A DNA stretch of 64,000 bases. Source: Methylobacterium persicinum. Its GTDB lineage: Bacteria > Pseudomonadota > Alphaproteobacteria > Rhizobiales > Beijerinckiaceae. Made by a program: the position numbers and the translations under genes. The stretch lies in NCBI RefSeq assembly GCF_022179525.1, contig NZ_BPQX01000030.1, forward strand, positions 23,830 through 87,829, in the 5' to 3' direction. Below the pieces are notes generated by a model. That model ran no database searches. It was not told the origin of the DNA and saw nothing but the letters and a program-made list of their open reading frames with translations. This document shows, one piece after another, positions 26,695 to 36,777 of this stretch (position 1 is its first letter; every line of letters starts with the position of its first letter).

Positions 26695-28518
26695 ATGACC
26701 GAACGCCGCCGCTTCCAGACCTTCGACGATCCGGGCCACCGTAAGGGACCGGAGCGTATCGCCGCCCTGCGCGCCGCCCTGAGGGAAATCGGGGTCGATG
26801 GGTTCGTGGTGCCCCGGGCCGACGAGCACCAGTCGGAATACGTGCCGGCCAATGCCGAGCGCCTCGCGTGGCTCACCGGCTTCACCGGATCGGCGGGGAC
26901 CGCCGTGATCCTGAACGACTCCGCCGCCCTCGTGGTGGATGGGCGCTACACCCTCCAGGCGCCTGCCCAGGTCGATACCGGGCTGGTAACCGTCGTGCCG
27001 CTGTCGGACAAGTCGCCGGAGGCGTGGCTCGCCGAGCATCTCGGCCGGGACCGGGTGTTGGGCTACGACCCGTGGCTGCACACGCCCGATGGGGTGAGCC
27101 GCCTGGAGCGGGCGGCGGCGAAGGCCGGCGGCAGCCTGCGCGCCCTGCCCGAGAACCCGATCGATGCCTGCTGGGCCGGGCGCCCGAAGCCCCCCGCCGG
27201 CCGGGTCGTGGCCCATCCCGAGGCCCTGGCGGGCGAGGCGGCGGCGGACAAGCTCGCGCGGGTGCGGGCGGCGCTGGAGGCCGATTCCTGCGATGCCCTC
27301 GTGATCTCGGACCCGCATAACCTCGCCTGGGCCTTCAACCTGCGCGGCGGCGATATCGGCCACACACCCCTCGCCCTCGGCTACGCGATCCTGCCGCGGG
27401 AGGGCCGCGCCCGGCTGTTCCTCACCTCCGGCGACATCGACCCCGCCCTGCGCGCCGCCCTGGACCCCATCGCGGAGGTCGCGCCGCGGGCCGATCTCGA
27501 CGAGGGAATCGCCTCCCTGGCCGGCGCCCGGGTGCGCCTCGACGGGGCGACGGGGACCGCGGCCCTGAAGGACCGGGTCGAGGCCGCGGGCGGCACGGTG
27601 GATGTCGGCAAGGATCCGATCACCGCCATGAAGGCGGTGAAGAACGGCGCCGAGATCGCCGGCACCCGGGCCGCGCATCTGCGCGACGGGGCAAGCGTGG
27701 TGCGCTTCCTCGCGTGGCTCGACGGGCGGGCGGCCGCGGGCGACCTCACCGAGATCGCGGCGGTGGAAGCGCTCGAGGATTTCCGCGCGGCGGGCGGGGA
27801 CCTTCGCGACGTCTCCTTCCCCACCATCTCCGGTTCCGGCCCCAACGGCGCCGTCGTCCACTACCGGGTCACCCGCGAGACCGACCGCCCGGTGCGGCAG
27901 GGCGAACTCTTCCTGGTCGATTCCGGTGCCCAGTACCCGGACGGCACCACCGACATCACCCGCACCCTCGCCATCGGCGCGCCGACCCAGGAGATGCGCG
28001 ACCGCTACACGCGGGTGCTCCAGGGCCATGTCGCCATCTCCCGGGCGGTCTTCCCCAGGGGCACGACGGGCGCCCAGATCGACGCCTTCGCCCGGGCGCC
28101 CCTGTGGCGGGCCGGCCTCGACTTCGACCACGGTACCGGCCACGGGGTCGGGGCCTTCCTCTCCGTGCACGAGGGGCCGCAGCGCATCGCCAAGACCGGC
28201 ACCGTGGCCCTGGAACCGGGGATGATCCTCTCGAACGAGCCCGGCTACTACGCCACCGGCCGCTACGGCATCCGCATCGAGAACCTCGTCCTCGTGGAGC
28301 CCCGGACGGTTCCGGGGGGCGAGCGGCCGGTGCTCGGCTTCGAGACCCTGACCCTCGTTCCCTACGACCGGCGGCTGATCGATGCCTCCCTGCTCGACGC
28401 GAGCGAGCGCGCCTGGATCGATGGCTACCATGCCCGCGTCCGGGAGGCCCTGTCGCCCCTGGTGGATGGGCCCACGGCCGCTTGGCTAGACGAGGCGACG
28501 GCCCCGCTCGAGGGCTGA
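26695..28518 (+). CDS. Aminopeptidase P family protein (M24B, Xaa-Pro aminopeptidase)
   Basis: 607-residue cytoplasmic metallopeptidase that removes an N-terminal residue preceding proline. It has the long three-domain architecture of eukaryotic-type aminopeptidase P1, rather than the shorter E. coli PepP. Two creatinase-like N-terminal domains (FVVPRADEHQSEYVPANAER) precede the pita-bread catalytic domain. Metal ligands: Asp in FLVDSGAQYPDGTTDITR, His in HGTGHGVGAFLSVHEGP, Glu in SNEPGYYATGRYGIRIEN. Complete. The ATG at 26695 is the first residue before TERRRFQTFDDP. Confidence 0.92.
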   Translation: MTERRRFQTFDDPGHRKGPERIAALRAALREIGVDGFVVPRADEHQSEYVPANAERLAWLTGFTGSAGTAVILNDSAALVVDGRYTLQAPAQVDTGLVTVVPLSDKSPEAWLAEHLGRDRVLGYDPWLHTPDGVSRLERAAAKAGGSLRALPENPIDACWAGRPKPPAGRVVAHPEALAGEAAADKLARVRAALEADSCDALVISDPHNLAWAFNLRGGDIGHTPLALGYAILPREGRARLFLTSGDIDPALRAALDPIAEVAPRADLDEGIASLAGARVRLDGATGTAALKDRVEAAGGTVDVGKDPITAMKAVKNGAEIAGTRAAHLRDGASVVRFLAWLDGRAAAGDLTEIAAVEALEDFRAAGGDLRDVSFPTISGSGPNGAVVHYRVTRETDRPVRQGELFLVDSGAQYPDGTTDITRTLAIGAPTQEMRDRYTRVLQGHVAISRAVFPRGTTGAQIDAFARAPLWRAGLDFDHGTGHGVGAFLSVHEGPQRIAKTGTVALEPGMILSNEPGYYATGRYGIRIENLVLVEPRTVPGGERPVLGFETLTLVPYDRRLIDASLLDASERAWIDGYHARVREALSPLVDGPTAAWLDEATAPLEG

Positions 28519-28642
28519 GCGCCCGATTTCCCGGGTTGAGGGAGGGCGAGGCGAGGTGACCGCTTGGTCCTGGGCTCCCCGCCCCGTAAAAGCCGCTGGG
28601 GCCGGGGAGAAACTTCCGGCCTCCCGGCGCGAAGAGCCCCGT

Positions 28643-30811
28643 ATGATCGTCCGTCTGCTCCTGATCCTCGCCTGCCTCGGCCTCGGCCCGGCGATGGCCC
28701 AAAGCCCGGCGCAGGGCTTCCGCACCCCCGCGGATCTCGTGCAGGCGAGCCTCCTGGCCGAGCCGGCGGCCGTGGCGGGGGGCACGCCCTTCACCCTCGC
28801 CATCCACATGCGGCTGAAGGCCGGCTGGCACGTCTACTGGCGCAATCCCGGCGATTCCGGCCTGCCCCCCGAAGTGACCTGGACCATGCCCGCGGGCTTC
28901 GGCACGGGGGGGATGCGCTGGCCCGCGCCCCACCGGATCCCGATCGCCACGCTCATGAACTACGGCTACGAGGATGAGGTGACGCTCCTCATCCCCGTCA
29001 CGCCGCCGCCGAGCCTGGACCCCGCCGACCCGGTGCGGATCGCCGGCAAGCTAACCTACCTCGTCTGCGAGACGGAATGCGTGCCGGGCTCGGCCGACCT
29101 GCAGATCACCCTGCCCGTGGGCGATCCCAAGCCCGACCCGGACAACGTCGCCCTGTTCGCCCGGGCGCGGGCGGCCCTGCCCGTCGCCCCGGTCTGGCCG
29201 CTCAACCTGTCGAGCCAGGGCGACCGGCTGCGCCTCGACTTCGCCGCGGCGGGCCTCAAGCCCGAGACGATCAAGTCCGCGGCTTATTTCCCCTATGCCG
29301 AGACCGCCATCGACAATGCCGCCGAACAGGTGATGAGCATCGATGCGTCCGGGCTGCATCTCACCTTGGCCCGGGGGGACGACAAGGCCGCCCCCACCTC
29401 CCTCCCCGGCGTGCTGACGGTGGAGGAGGAGACCGGCAACGGCACCGTCCGTCTCGCCTTCTCCTATGGTGACGAGCCTGTCGGAGCGCCTTCCCCGGCC
29501 CCCGCCGCGGCACCCTTCCGCACGCAGGCGCCACCCACTCCCGTCTCCGCTCCCGTCGCGGATCAGCCGACCCTGCTGGCGGCCATCGGCCTCGCCTTGC
29601 TCGGGGGGCTCATCCTCAACCTGATGCCCTGCGTCTTCCCGGTCCTCTCCATCAAGCTGCTCGGACTCGTCCGCCAGTCCGGCGAGAGCCGGTCGCGGGT
29701 GCGCCTGCACGGCCTCGCCTACACGGCTGGCGTGCTCGCGAGCTTCCTGGGTCTCGCGGCACTGCTGATCGCCCTGAAGGGCGGCGGGGCGAGCCTCGGA
29801 TGGGGCTTTCAACTGCAGTCGCCGCCGGTCGTGGCGGCCCTTGCCTATCTCCTTGTGGCAGTGGGCCTGAGCCTGTCCGGCGTTTTCTCCCTCGGGGGCC
29901 GATTCGCCGGTATCGGGGATGGCCTCGCCCGCCGGTCGGGCCTGCCGGGATCGTTCTTCACCGGGGTGCTCGCCACCCTGGTCGCGACACCCTGCACCGC
30001 GCCCTTCATGGGCGCGGCCGTGGGCTTCGCCCTGACGCAGAGTGCGCCCGTGGCCCTCAGCGTCTTCGCCGCCCTGGGCCTCGGGCTCGCGCTACCATTC
30101 CTGGCGTTGACGGTGTGGCCCTCCGCCCTGCGGATCCTGCCCCGACCGGGGGCCTGGATGGAGGTCCTGAAACAAGCCCTGGCCTTCCCCGTCTACGCGA
30201 CGGCGGCGTGGCTGATCTGGATCCTGGCGCAGCAGGTCGATGCGCGGGGGCTGTTCGCCGCGCTGATCGGCGTCGTGCTCGTGGGCTTCGCCGCCTGGGC
30301 CTGGGAGCGCAGCCGCGCCGCGACGCCCTTCGGCGAACGGATCTTCCAGGGTCTCGCCGGCCTCGCCCTCATCGCCGTGGCGACCCTGGGCCTCGGCCTC
30401 GCGCATCAGCCTGTCATCCCCGGACAGGCGCAGGCCGCCGATGGGATCGAGCCCTTCAGCCGCACGCGGCTCGACGCATTGCTGGAGGCCAAGCGGCCGG
30501 TCTTCGTGAACCTGACGGCGGCGTGGTGCATCACCTGCGCCGTCAACGAGGCCACCTCCCTCTCCCGGCCCGCGGTGCTGGCGGCGATGCGGGCCAAGGG
30601 CGTCGCCTCCCTCAAGGGAGACTGGACCAACCAGAACCCCGAGATCACCCGCCTGCTGGAGGAGCACGGCCGCAGCGGCGTGCCCCTCTACCTCCTCTAC
30701 GCCGATGGCGGGGCGCCCCGGGTTCTCCCGCAGATCCTCACCGAAGGCACCGTCCTCGATGCCCTCGCCGCCCTCCCCGACCGGGGGCGCAGCGCCGCAC
30801 TCGACCGCTAG
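28643..30811 (+). CDS. DsbD/ScsB-type protein-disulfide reductase
   Basis: 722-residue membrane protein passing electrons from cytoplasmic thioredoxin to periplasmic disulfides. Signal peptide (1-19). The periplasmic domain carries a Cys142-x3-Cys146 pair (CETEC). Membrane domain at about 307-590 has the redox motifs MPCVFPVLSIKLLG and TPCTAPFMGAA. The C-terminal thioredoxin domain has Cys629-x2-Cys632 (AAWCITCAV). Large N-terminal domain and spacing resemble ScsB rather than E. coli DsbD. ATG 28643 precedes the signal peptide. The TAG stop lies at the CTAG edge of a family D repeat. Confidence 0.9.
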   Translation: MIVRLLLILACLGLGPAMAQSPAQGFRTPADLVQASLLAEPAAVAGGTPFTLAIHMRLKAGWHVYWRNPGDSGLPPEVTWTMPAGFGTGGMRWPAPHRIPIATLMNYGYEDEVTLLIPVTPPPSLDPADPVRIAGKLTYLVCETECVPGSADLQITLPVGDPKPDPDNVALFARARAALPVAPVWPLNLSSQGDRLRLDFAAAGLKPETIKSAAYFPYAETAIDNAAEQVMSIDASGLHLTLARGDDKAAPTSLPGVLTVEEETGNGTVRLAFSYGDEPVGAPSPAPAAAPFRTQAPPTPVSAPVADQPTLLAAIGLALLGGLILNLMPCVFPVLSIKLLGLVRQSGESRSRVRLHGLAYTAGVLASFLGLAALLIALKGGGASLGWGFQLQSPPVVAALAYLLVAVGLSLSGVFSLGGRFAGIGDGLARRSGLPGSFFTGVLATLVATPCTAPFMGAAVGFALTQSAPVALSVFAALGLGLALPFLALTVWPSALRILPRPGAWMEVLKQALAFPVYATAAWLIWILAQQVDARGLFAALIGVVLVGFAAWAWERSRAATPFGERIFQGLAGLALIAVATLGLGLAHQPVIPGQAQAADGIEPFSRTRLDALLEAKRPVFVNLTAAWCITCAVNEATSLSRPAVLAAMRAKGVASLKGDWTNQNPEITRLLEEHGRSGVPLYLLYADGGAPRVLPQILTEGTVLDALAALPDRGRSAALDR

Positions 30812-30978
30812 AACGGTTTCGGAAATCTTTGGATCGCATGCTTTCCGTCATTGCGAGCGGAGCGAAGCAATCCAGGGCAGCGGGACATCTCAGAACTGAG
30901 CGGATCCCTGGCTTGCTACGCTTCGCTCACAACGACCGTCGTGATGACGTGGTCCAAGTTTCCCGGAAGATGCTCTAG
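30808..30978. repeat. Family D repeat interrupted by a family C element
   Basis: The left end CTAGAACGGTTTC (with GGAAATCTTTGGATCGCATG) and the right end CCCGGAAGATGCTCTAG resemble the outer arms of family D. The middle (30845-30940) is a family C element. The TAG at 30809-30811 is the stop codon of the disulfide reductase gene. The pair sits between convergent dsbD-like and phoB genes. Confidence 0.6.
30845..30940. repeat. Family C inverted repeat, copy C3 (nested in family D)
   Basis: CCGTCATTGCGAGCGGAGCG, AAGCAATCCAGGG, then CCCTGGCTTGCTACGCTTCG and CTCACAACGACCGTC form long imperfect arms around a variable centre. It is flanked on both sides by family D sequence. Confidence 0.75.
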
Positions 30979-31005
30979 ACACCGCCGCGGCCACGGCCGA
31001 CGGCG

Positions 31006-31701
31006 TCATGGCTCCAGGGAGAAGGTCTCGTCGAAGGCATAGCCCGAGCCGCGCACGGTGCGGATCGGGTCGGTCTGGCGGGGGCCGTTCAGGGCTTTGC
31101 GCAGGCGCCCGACATGGACGTCCACCGTGCGCTCGTCGATGTAGACATCGTGGCCCCAGACCCCGTCGAGGAGCTGTTCCCGGGAGAAGACCCGGCCGGG
31201 GCTGAGCATCAGGAATTCGAGAAGCCGGAACTCCGTCGGCCCGAGGTGGAGCTCGGTCCCCCCGCGCCGGACGCGATGCCCGGTCCGGTCCAGCTCGATA
31301 TCGCCCGCGGCCAGCCGGTCCGCCACATGGGCCGGCTTGGCCCGGCGCAGGAGGGCCCGGACCCGGGCCAGCAGCTCCGGCACCGAGAACGGCTTGACGA
31401 TGTAGTCGTCCGCGCCCGTGCCGAGGCCGCGGACCCGGTCGCCCTCTTCACCCCGGGCCGTCAGCATGATCACCGGCAGCCGCTCGGTCTCGCGGCGGGC
31501 CCGGATCCGGCGGCACAGCTCGATCCCCGAAAGGCCCGGCAGCATCCAGTCCAGCAGCACGAGGTCCGGGGTACGCTCGGCGAGCAAGAGTTCGGCGTCG
31601 TCGCCGCGGGCGGCGGCATCGACCGAGAAGCCCTCCGCCTCGAGGTTGTACCGCAGGAGGGTCGAGAGCGCCTCTTCGTCCTCGACGATCAGGACACGCA
31701 T
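31006..31701 (-). CDS. phoB: Phosphate regulon response regulator PhoB
   Basis: 231-residue OmpR-class regulator of phosphate-starvation genes. Receiver: acidic residues in VEDEEA, phospho-acceptor Asp51 (LVLLDWMLPG), conserved Lys in VKPFSVPELLARVRALLRR. Output winged helix: LGPTEFRLLEFLMLSPGRVF and ERTVDVHVGRLRKALN. The DWMLPG and LGPTEFRLLEF segments are typical of PhoB. Last gene of the pst-pho cluster, with a 266-bp gap from phoU that could hold its own promoter. No PhoR kinase gene is adjacent. Confidence 0.93.
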   Translation of the reverse strand: MRVLIVEDEEALSTLLRYNLEAEGFSVDAAARGDDAELLLAERTPDLVLLDWMLPGLSGIELCRRIRARRETERLPVIMLTARGEEGDRVRGLGTGADDYIVKPFSVPELLARVRALLRRAKPAHVADRLAAGDIELDRTGHRVRRGGTELHLGPTEFRLLEFLMLSPGRVFSREQLLDGVWGHDVYIDERTVDVHVGRLRKALNGPRQTDPIRTVRGSGYAFDETFSLEP

Positions 31702-31967
31702 GGCCGATGGTCCATTCCACGCCGATTTGCCCCAGCCGGACGCGGCCGAGGGGATTGGGCAACGCTGATACGGGGCGTGGCCGGACTGAAGCCGGTCGGC
31801 CCCGCCATCAACAGAGACTTTCCGGTGCCCACATCCGCACCGCCACGGTCGCCGCAGGCGAGGCGGTAGGGTCCTGTGCCGCCCGGCTCAGGACCATTGC
31901 CGCGCCTCTGCCGGCCTCGCGCCCGTCGCGCGCGGCGCGTCCCCGCGGCGATCCTGTCGGACGCGCG

Positions 31968-32681
31968 TCAGGCCCCCGGCGCGACGGTTGCATAGTTCGA
32001 GGAATCGTTCTTCGGTCGGTCGCCCATGAAGATCTCGCCGGTGGCGAGATAATGGATCGTCTCGGCGATGTTGGTCGTGTGATCCCCGATTCGCTCGACG
32101 TTCTTCGCACAGAACAGCAGATGCGTGCAGAACGAGATGTTGCGCGGATCTTCCATCATGTATGTCAGGAGCTCGCGGAACAGCGAGTTGTACAGGGCGT
32201 CGATTTCGCCGTCCCGTTCCCAGACGTCATGGGCCGCCTTGAGGTCGGCGCTGGCATAGGCGTCGAGCACGTCCTTGAGCTGGCCCTCGGCGAGGTCGCT
32301 CATGTGGCGCACGCCGAGCACGATCTTCTGGGCGGGCGACTGGTCGGCGATGGCGGTGACGCGCTTGGCCACGTTCTTGGCGAGGTCGCCGATCCGTTCG
32401 AGGTCGCCGGAAACGCGGATGGCGGAGATGGTCTCACGCAGGTCCACCGCCATCGGCTGACGCTTGGCGATGAGCAGGACAGCCTTCTCCTCGATCTCCC
32501 GCTGGAGGGCATCGAGACGCTTGTCGGCGAGGATGACGGCCTGGGCGAGGCTCTCGTCCTGCCGGGCCAGAGCGAGGGTCGCCTCGCCGGTCATCTTCTC
32601 CGCGACTCCGCCCATCTCGGATATCTGCCGGCGCAGATCTTCCAGGTCCGTGTCATAGGACGAGACGATGTGGCCGGGCAT
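31968..32681 (-). CDS. phoU: Phosphate transport regulator PhoU
   Basis: 237-residue cytoplasmic protein that links Pst transport to PhoR/PhoB signalling. It consists of two three-helix PhoU repeats with the family metal-binding motif pattern: ISAIRVSGDLERIGDLAKNV in the first repeat and CAKNVERIGDHTTNIAETIH in the second. Start MPGHIVSSYDTDLEDLRR is typical. Separated from pstB by a family D repeat carrying a perfect 17-bp hairpin. Confidence 0.96.
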   Translation of the reverse strand: MPGHIVSSYDTDLEDLRRQISEMGGVAEKMTGEATLALARQDESLAQAVILADKRLDALQREIEEKAVLLIAKRQPMAVDLRETISAIRVSGDLERIGDLAKNVAKRVTAIADQSPAQKIVLGVRHMSDLAEGQLKDVLDAYASADLKAAHDVWERDGEIDALYNSLFRELLTYMMEDPRNISFCTHLLFCAKNVERIGDHTTNIAETIHYLATGEIFMGDRPKNDSSNYATVAPGA

Positions 32682-32710
32682 GATGGGCTCCGCTCAGTCT
32701 GTGTCGCGAC

Positions 32711-32820
32711 ATCTAGAGCATTTTCTGTAATCCTTGGATCACAGAAAATGCTCTAGACCATTGCTTTGGCCGCATTTTCTAACGCCGAACCGGCGTCCAC
32801 TTCGGCGGAAAATGCTCTAG
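32711..32820. repeat. Family D repeat, best-preserved copy (pstB-phoU gap)
   Basis: Two tandem hairpins. The first is a perfect 17-bp inverted repeat, TCTAGAGCATTTTCTGT / ACAGAAAATGCTCTAGA, with a 12-base loop. The second pairs GCATTTTC...CGCCGAA with TTCGGCG...GAAAATGC. Both outer ends are CTAG. The right-hand CTAG supplies the TAG stop codon of pstB. It fills essentially the whole gap between pstB and phoU. Confidence 0.85.
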
Positions 32821-33638
32821 CCGAACCGTCCGGTGATGTAATCCTGTGTGCGCCGCTCGGTCGGGTTCATGAAGATCCGGTCGGTCTGACCGAATTCCAC
32901 CAGCTCGCCGAGATACATGAAGGCCGTGTACTGCGAGATGCGCGCCGCCTGCTGCATGTTGTGGGTGACGATCACGATGGTGAACTCGTCCCGTAACTGC
33001 TCCATCAGCTCCTCGATGCGGCCCGTCGAGATCGGGTCGAGGGCCGAGGTCGGCTCGTCGAATAGGATCACCTCCGGCTTCTGCGCCACCGTGCGGGCGA
33101 TGCACAGCCGCTGCTGCTGGCCGCCGGACAGGCCGGTGCCGGGCTGCTTGAGCTTGTCCTTCACTTCGTCCCACAGGGCGGACTTGCGCAGGGATTCCTC
33201 CACGCGCCCGTCGAGTTCGGATTTCGGCAACTTCTCGTAGAGGCGCAGGCCGAAAGCCACGTTGTCGTAGATCGACATCGGGAACGGCGTGGGCTTCTGG
33301 AACACCATGCCGATCCGCGAGCGCAGCTCGTTCAGGTCCAGGTTCGGATCGAGGACGTTCTTGCCGTCCAGCAGAATCTCGCCCTCTGCCCGCTGCTCCG
33401 GATAGAGGCTGTAGATGCGGTTGAAGGTGCGCAGCAGGGTCGACTTCCCGCAGCCCGACGGGCCGATCAGGGCCGTGACCTGCCGGTCGTAGAAATCGAT
33501 GTCGACGTTCTTCAGGCCGTGGAAGGCCCCGTAATAGAAGTTGAGGTTCCGGACGGCGATGCGCACGGCGCGGCCCGTGGAAGGGTTCCCCCGGTTCAGG
33601 TCTCCGGCAGGCATCGCGGAGGCGGCGTTCATCGTCAT
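32817..33638 (-). CDS. pstB: Phosphate ABC transporter ATP-binding protein
   Basis: 273-residue ATPase of the high-affinity phosphate importer. Walker [11 protein letters not shown] at 59-68, signature [14 protein letters not shown], Walker [16 protein letters not shown] and the H-loop in [14 protein letters not shown]. These are all standard for PstB. The end TGRFG is the conserved family C-terminus and is followed directly by a TAG lying inside a family D repeat. Gap of 30 bp to pstA. Confidence 0.97.
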   Translation of the reverse strand: MTMNAASAMPAGDLNRGNPSTGRAVRIAVRNLNFYYGAFHGLKNVDIDFYDRQVTALIGPSGCGKSTLLRTFNRIYSLYPEQRAEGEILLDGKNVLDPNLDLNELRSRIGMVFQKPTPFPMSIYDNVAFGLRLYEKLPKSELDGRVEESLRKSALWDEVKDKLKQPGTGLSGGQQQRLCIARTVAQKPEVILFDEPTSALDPISTGRIEELMEQLRDEFTIVIVTHNMQQAARISQYTAFMYLGELVEFGQTDRIFMNPTERRTQDYITGRFG

Positions 33639-33668
33639 GTCCTCGTGTGGGATGCGAACGTCACGCCC

Positions 33669-34556
33669 TTAGCGGGCGCGCTGAGGCTTGATCACCAAGC
33701 GGGCGACGATCGACAGGGCCAGGATTGTCCCGGTGATCAGGAGCGCTCCGGCCCAGGCCAGGCCCTGCCAGTTGGGATAGGGCGAGAGAGCGAATTGGTA
33801 GATCATCACGGGCAGGTTCGCCACGCCGCCCATGAGGTCGGAGGAGAACCACGAATTGTTGTTCAGGGCAGTGAAGAGCAGGGGCGCCGTCTCGCCGGCG
33901 ATCCGAGCCAGGGCCAGGATGATGCCGGTGACGATACCGGCGGAGGCGGCCCGCCACGTCACGCTGGTGATCACGATCGAGGGCGGCGCGCCCAGGGCCG
34001 CTCCCGCCTCCCGCAGGGTGCCCGGCACGAGCCGGAGCATGTCCTCGGTGGTACGGACGATCACCGGCACGGCGATGATCGCCAGGGCCACGCCGCCGGC
34101 CCAGCCGGAATAGGTCCCCATCGGCCGCACCATCAGGGTGTAGACGAACAGACCGATCAGGATCGAGGGCGCCGAGAGCAGGATGTCATTGAGGAAGCGG
34201 ATGACGTCGGCGAGCTTCGAATGCCGGCCGTATTCCGCCAGATAGGTTCCCGCCATCACCCCGATGGGGGTCGCCACCACGATCCCGATCGTGGTCAGGA
34301 TGAGGCTGCCGAGGATGGCGTTGGCGATCCCGCCCCCCTCCGAGCCGGGCCCGGGGGTCGGTTGGGTGAACAGGTTCGGGCTGAAGCCGCGGACGCCCTG
34401 GATGATCAGCATCAGCAGGATCGAGCCGAGGACGATCGCGCCAACCACCGTGGCCATGAGGCACGAGACCTTGAGGAGCCGGTCGGCGATGCGCCGGCCG
34501 GGGCGGACCCGGCTCTCCCGGGTCTGAAGCGTCGCGAGGGTGTTGGCGGCGTCCAT
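33669..34556 (-). CDS. pstA: Phosphate ABC transporter permease PstA
   Basis: 295-residue inner-membrane permease. The transport-loop motif appears as [20 protein letters not shown], and PstA-specific stretches are [20 protein letters not shown] and [12 protein letters not shown]. Start at ATG 34556 ([18 protein letters not shown]), just after the pstC stop. The long upstream open frame is an overlap with pstC in another frame. Ends with a basic tail (VIKPQRAR). Confidence 0.95.
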   Translation of the reverse strand: MDAANTLATLQTRESRVRPGRRIADRLLKVSCLMATVVGAIVLGSILLMLIIQGVRGFSPNLFTQPTPGPGSEGGGIANAILGSLILTTIGIVVATPIGVMAGTYLAEYGRHSKLADVIRFLNDILLSAPSILIGLFVYTLMVRPMGTYSGWAGGVALAIIAVPVIVRTTEDMLRLVPGTLREAGAALGAPPSIVITSVTWRAASAGIVTGIILALARIAGETAPLLFTALNNNSWFSSDLMGGVANLPVMIYQFALSPYPNWQGLAWAGALLITGTILALSIVARLVIKPQRAR

Positions 34557-34570
34557 GACGGCGAGGCTCC

Positions 34571-35545
34571 TCAGGCGGCCCGGACGCGGCGGGTGAGCAG
34601 CCGCGCGATGATCAGGACGATGAACGTGATGACGAACAGGATGCAGCCGAGCGCCATCAGAGCGTTGAGCTGCAGGCCGTCCGCCTCGTTGAATTCGTTG
34701 GCGATCCGCGACGCGATGGTCGAGGACGGATCGAAGATCGAGGCCGAGAGCCGGTTGGCGTTGCCGACCACGAAGGTCACGGCCATCGTTTCGCCGAGGG
34801 CGCGTCCGAGGCCCAGCATGATCGCCCCGATGATCGACACGGCGGCCTGCGGCACCAGCACGTGGCGCACCACCTCCCAGGTCGTGCAGCCGATCCCGTA
34901 GGCGCTCTCCCGCAGGACAGTGGGGATCTGCTCCAGCATGTCCCGGGCGATCGAGGCGATGAACGGCACGATCATGATCGCCAGGATGATGCCGGCAGTG
35001 AAGATGCCGACGCCCGAGGGGACGCGGGCATAGAGAAGGGTGCCCAGGATCGGCATGCCTTCCACGAGGTTCGAGACCGGGATCTGCACGAAGCGTGCGA
35101 AGAGCGGCGCGAACACGAACAGGCCCCACATCCCGTAGATGATGCTCGGGACGGCGGCGAGCAGCTCGATCGTCATGGCGACCGGCTTGCGCGCCCAACC
35201 GGGGCAGAGCTGCGTGAGGAAGATGGCAATGCCCAGGGAGACCGGCACGCCGATCAGCAGCGCGAGGACGGCGGAGGCGACGGTGCCGAGGACGGCGACG
35301 AGGGCGCCATACTGCTCGGTGCCGATATTCCAGGCACTGGACGTGAGGAAGCCGAAGCCGAATTCTTGGAAGGCGGGCCAGCCGCCGTAGATGATCGAAC
35401 CCAGGATGCCGGCCAGGACCAGAAGGACCAGGATCGCCGCCGCATAGGAGCAGCCACGGAAGACCGCATCGAGGCCGCGGCTCGGGCCCTTTCGCACGGC
35501 GCTACGCTGCTCGGCGAGGGCGATGGACTGCGTCAAGGCGGGCAT
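34571..35545 (-). CDS. pstC: Phosphate ABC transporter permease PstC
   Basis: 324-residue permease partner of PstA. Conserved segments [37 protein letters not shown] and the loop [23 protein letters not shown] 35545 ([20 protein letters not shown]) was chosen; the 28 further residues available upstream are Gly/Arg-rich and unlike the family. It lies 85 bp after pstS in the usual pstSCAB order. Confidence 0.95.
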   Translation of the reverse strand: MPALTQSIALAEQRSAVRKGPSRGLDAVFRGCSYAAAILVLLVLAGILGSIIYGGWPAFQEFGFGFLTSSAWNIGTEQYGALVAVLGTVASAVLALLIGVPVSLGIAIFLTQLCPGWARKPVAMTIELLAAVPSIIYGMWGLFVFAPLFARFVQIPVSNLVEGMPILGTLLYARVPSGVGIFTAGIILAIMIVPFIASIARDMLEQIPTVLRESAYGIGCTTWEVVRHVLVPQAAVSIIGAIMLGLGRALGETMAVTFVVGNANRLSASIFDPSSTIASRIANEFNEADGLQLNALMALGCILFVITFIVLIIARLLTRRVRAA

Positions 35546-35630
35546 CCGCGTTTCTCTATGGTCGGTCACTGTTATCGCGACCCGTGCCGCATTGCGAGGG
35601 AGGGGGTCAGAGCCCCCTCCCCCCGACAAT

Positions 35631-36671
35631 TTACATGTTGAAGACGGGCTTTCCGTCCTTACCCTTGACCGTTTTCCACTCCTCGTGGATCAGCCCGACG
35701 ACGTTGTCCGGCAGGGGGACATAGTCGAGGTCCGTGGCGAGCTTGTCGCCGTTCTTGTAGGCCCAATCGAAGAACTTGAAGACTTCCGCGGCCTTAGCCG
35801 GATCAGCCGGATCCTTGTGGACCAGGATGAAGGTGGCGGCGGTGATCGGCCAGGAATCGGCGCCCGGCTCGTTGGTGAGCGAGATGCCGAAGCCCGGGGC
35901 GGCCTTCCAGTCGGCGCTGGCGGCGGCCGCCTGGAACGCCTTGTCGGTCGGCTCGGGGAACTTGCCGTCCTTGTTCTGGATAAGGGCGTAGGCGAGCTTG
36001 TTCTGCTTCGCGTAGGCGAACTCGACGTAGCCGATGGAGTTCGGCACCTGCTTCACCGTCGCGGTCACGCCTTCGTTGCCCTTGCCGCCCTGCCCGACGG
36101 GCCAGGACACGGTGGTGGCCGCACCGAAATCCTTCTTCCAAGGCTCGGAGACCTGGGAGAGGTAGGTGGTGAAGATGTTGGTCGTGCCCGACGCGTCCGA
36201 GCGGTAGACCGGGGTGATGTTGGCGTCGGGGAGCTTCACGCCGTCGTTGAGCTTGGCGATCCGCGGATCGGTCCACTTGGAGATCTTGCCGGCGTAGATG
36301 TCGGCGATCACGTCGCCGGTCAGCTTGAGCTTGCCCGCCTCGATGCCGGGGATGTTCACCACGGTCACGACACCGCCCATGACGGTCGGGAACTGCACGA
36401 GGCCGTCCTTGCCGAGCTGCTCACCCTTGAGCGGAGCGTCGGTGGCGCCGAAATCGACAGTCTTGGCCTGGATCTGCTTGATGCCGCCGCCAGAACCGAT
36501 CGACTGATAGTTCAGGCCCGTGCCCGTATCCTTGCGATAGGCTTCGGCCCACTTGGAGTAGACCGGGAAGGGGAAGGTCGCCCCCGCTCCCGTGATGTCG
36601 GCAGCCAAAGCTGCAGAGGCGATCTGGGCCGTCGCGAGGCCGATGGCGAGCGCGTAAGCGAAGGGTCTCAA
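35631..36671 (-). CDS. pstS: Phosphate ABC transporter substrate-binding protein PstS
   Basis: Periplasmic phosphate-binding protein, 346 residues. Phosphate-contact segments are GAGATFPFPVYSKWAEAY, IGSGGGIKQIQAKTVDFGAT and VYRSDASGTTNIFTTYLS. The signal peptide reads RPFAYALAIGLATAQIASAA with an ALAA cleavage site. There is no ATG near it. I chose TTG 36671, which has GGAGA six bases upstream and directly precedes the signal peptide. The only alternative, TTG 36740, adds 23 polar residues and has no ribosome site. A PHO box lies about 107 bp upstream. Confidence 0.92.
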   Translation of the reverse strand: MRPFAYALAIGLATAQIASAALAADITGAGATFPFPVYSKWAEAYRKDTGTGLNYQSIGSGGGIKQIQAKTVDFGATDAPLKGEQLGKDGLVQFPTVMGGVVTVVNIPGIEAGKLKLTGDVIADIYAGKISKWTDPRIAKLNDGVKLPDANITPVYRSDASGTTNIFTTYLSQVSEPWKKDFGAATTVSWPVGQGGKGNEGVTATVKQVPNSIGYVEFAYAKQNKLAYALIQNKDGKFPEPTDKAFQAAAASADWKAAPGFGISLTNEPGADSWPITAATFILVHKDPADPAKAAEVFKFFDWAYKNGDKLATDLDYVPLPDNVVGLIHEEWKTVKGKDGKPVFNM

Positions 36672-36777
36672 GGATGTCTCCGTCTCGGTCGGGGTGCGCC
36701 GACATGACGAGGTCGGTGCGGCGCATGTCCACTGGGCCAACTGGCCCGGCCGGCGCTCGGGGCGGTACGACGGTCCT

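Noticed and set aside
25375-28431. A 1018-codon open frame on the minus strand across prmA and the aminopeptidase gene
   Set aside because: It is the antisense shadow of two well-supported genes. Its translation is rich in Gly, Arg, His and Asp with no domain, as expected in very GC-rich DNA.
36672-36740. Longer pstS N-terminus from TTG 36740
   Set aside because: No ribosome binding site, adds polar unconserved residues before the signal peptide, and would leave an unusual precursor. TTG 36671 has GGAGA at the right distance.
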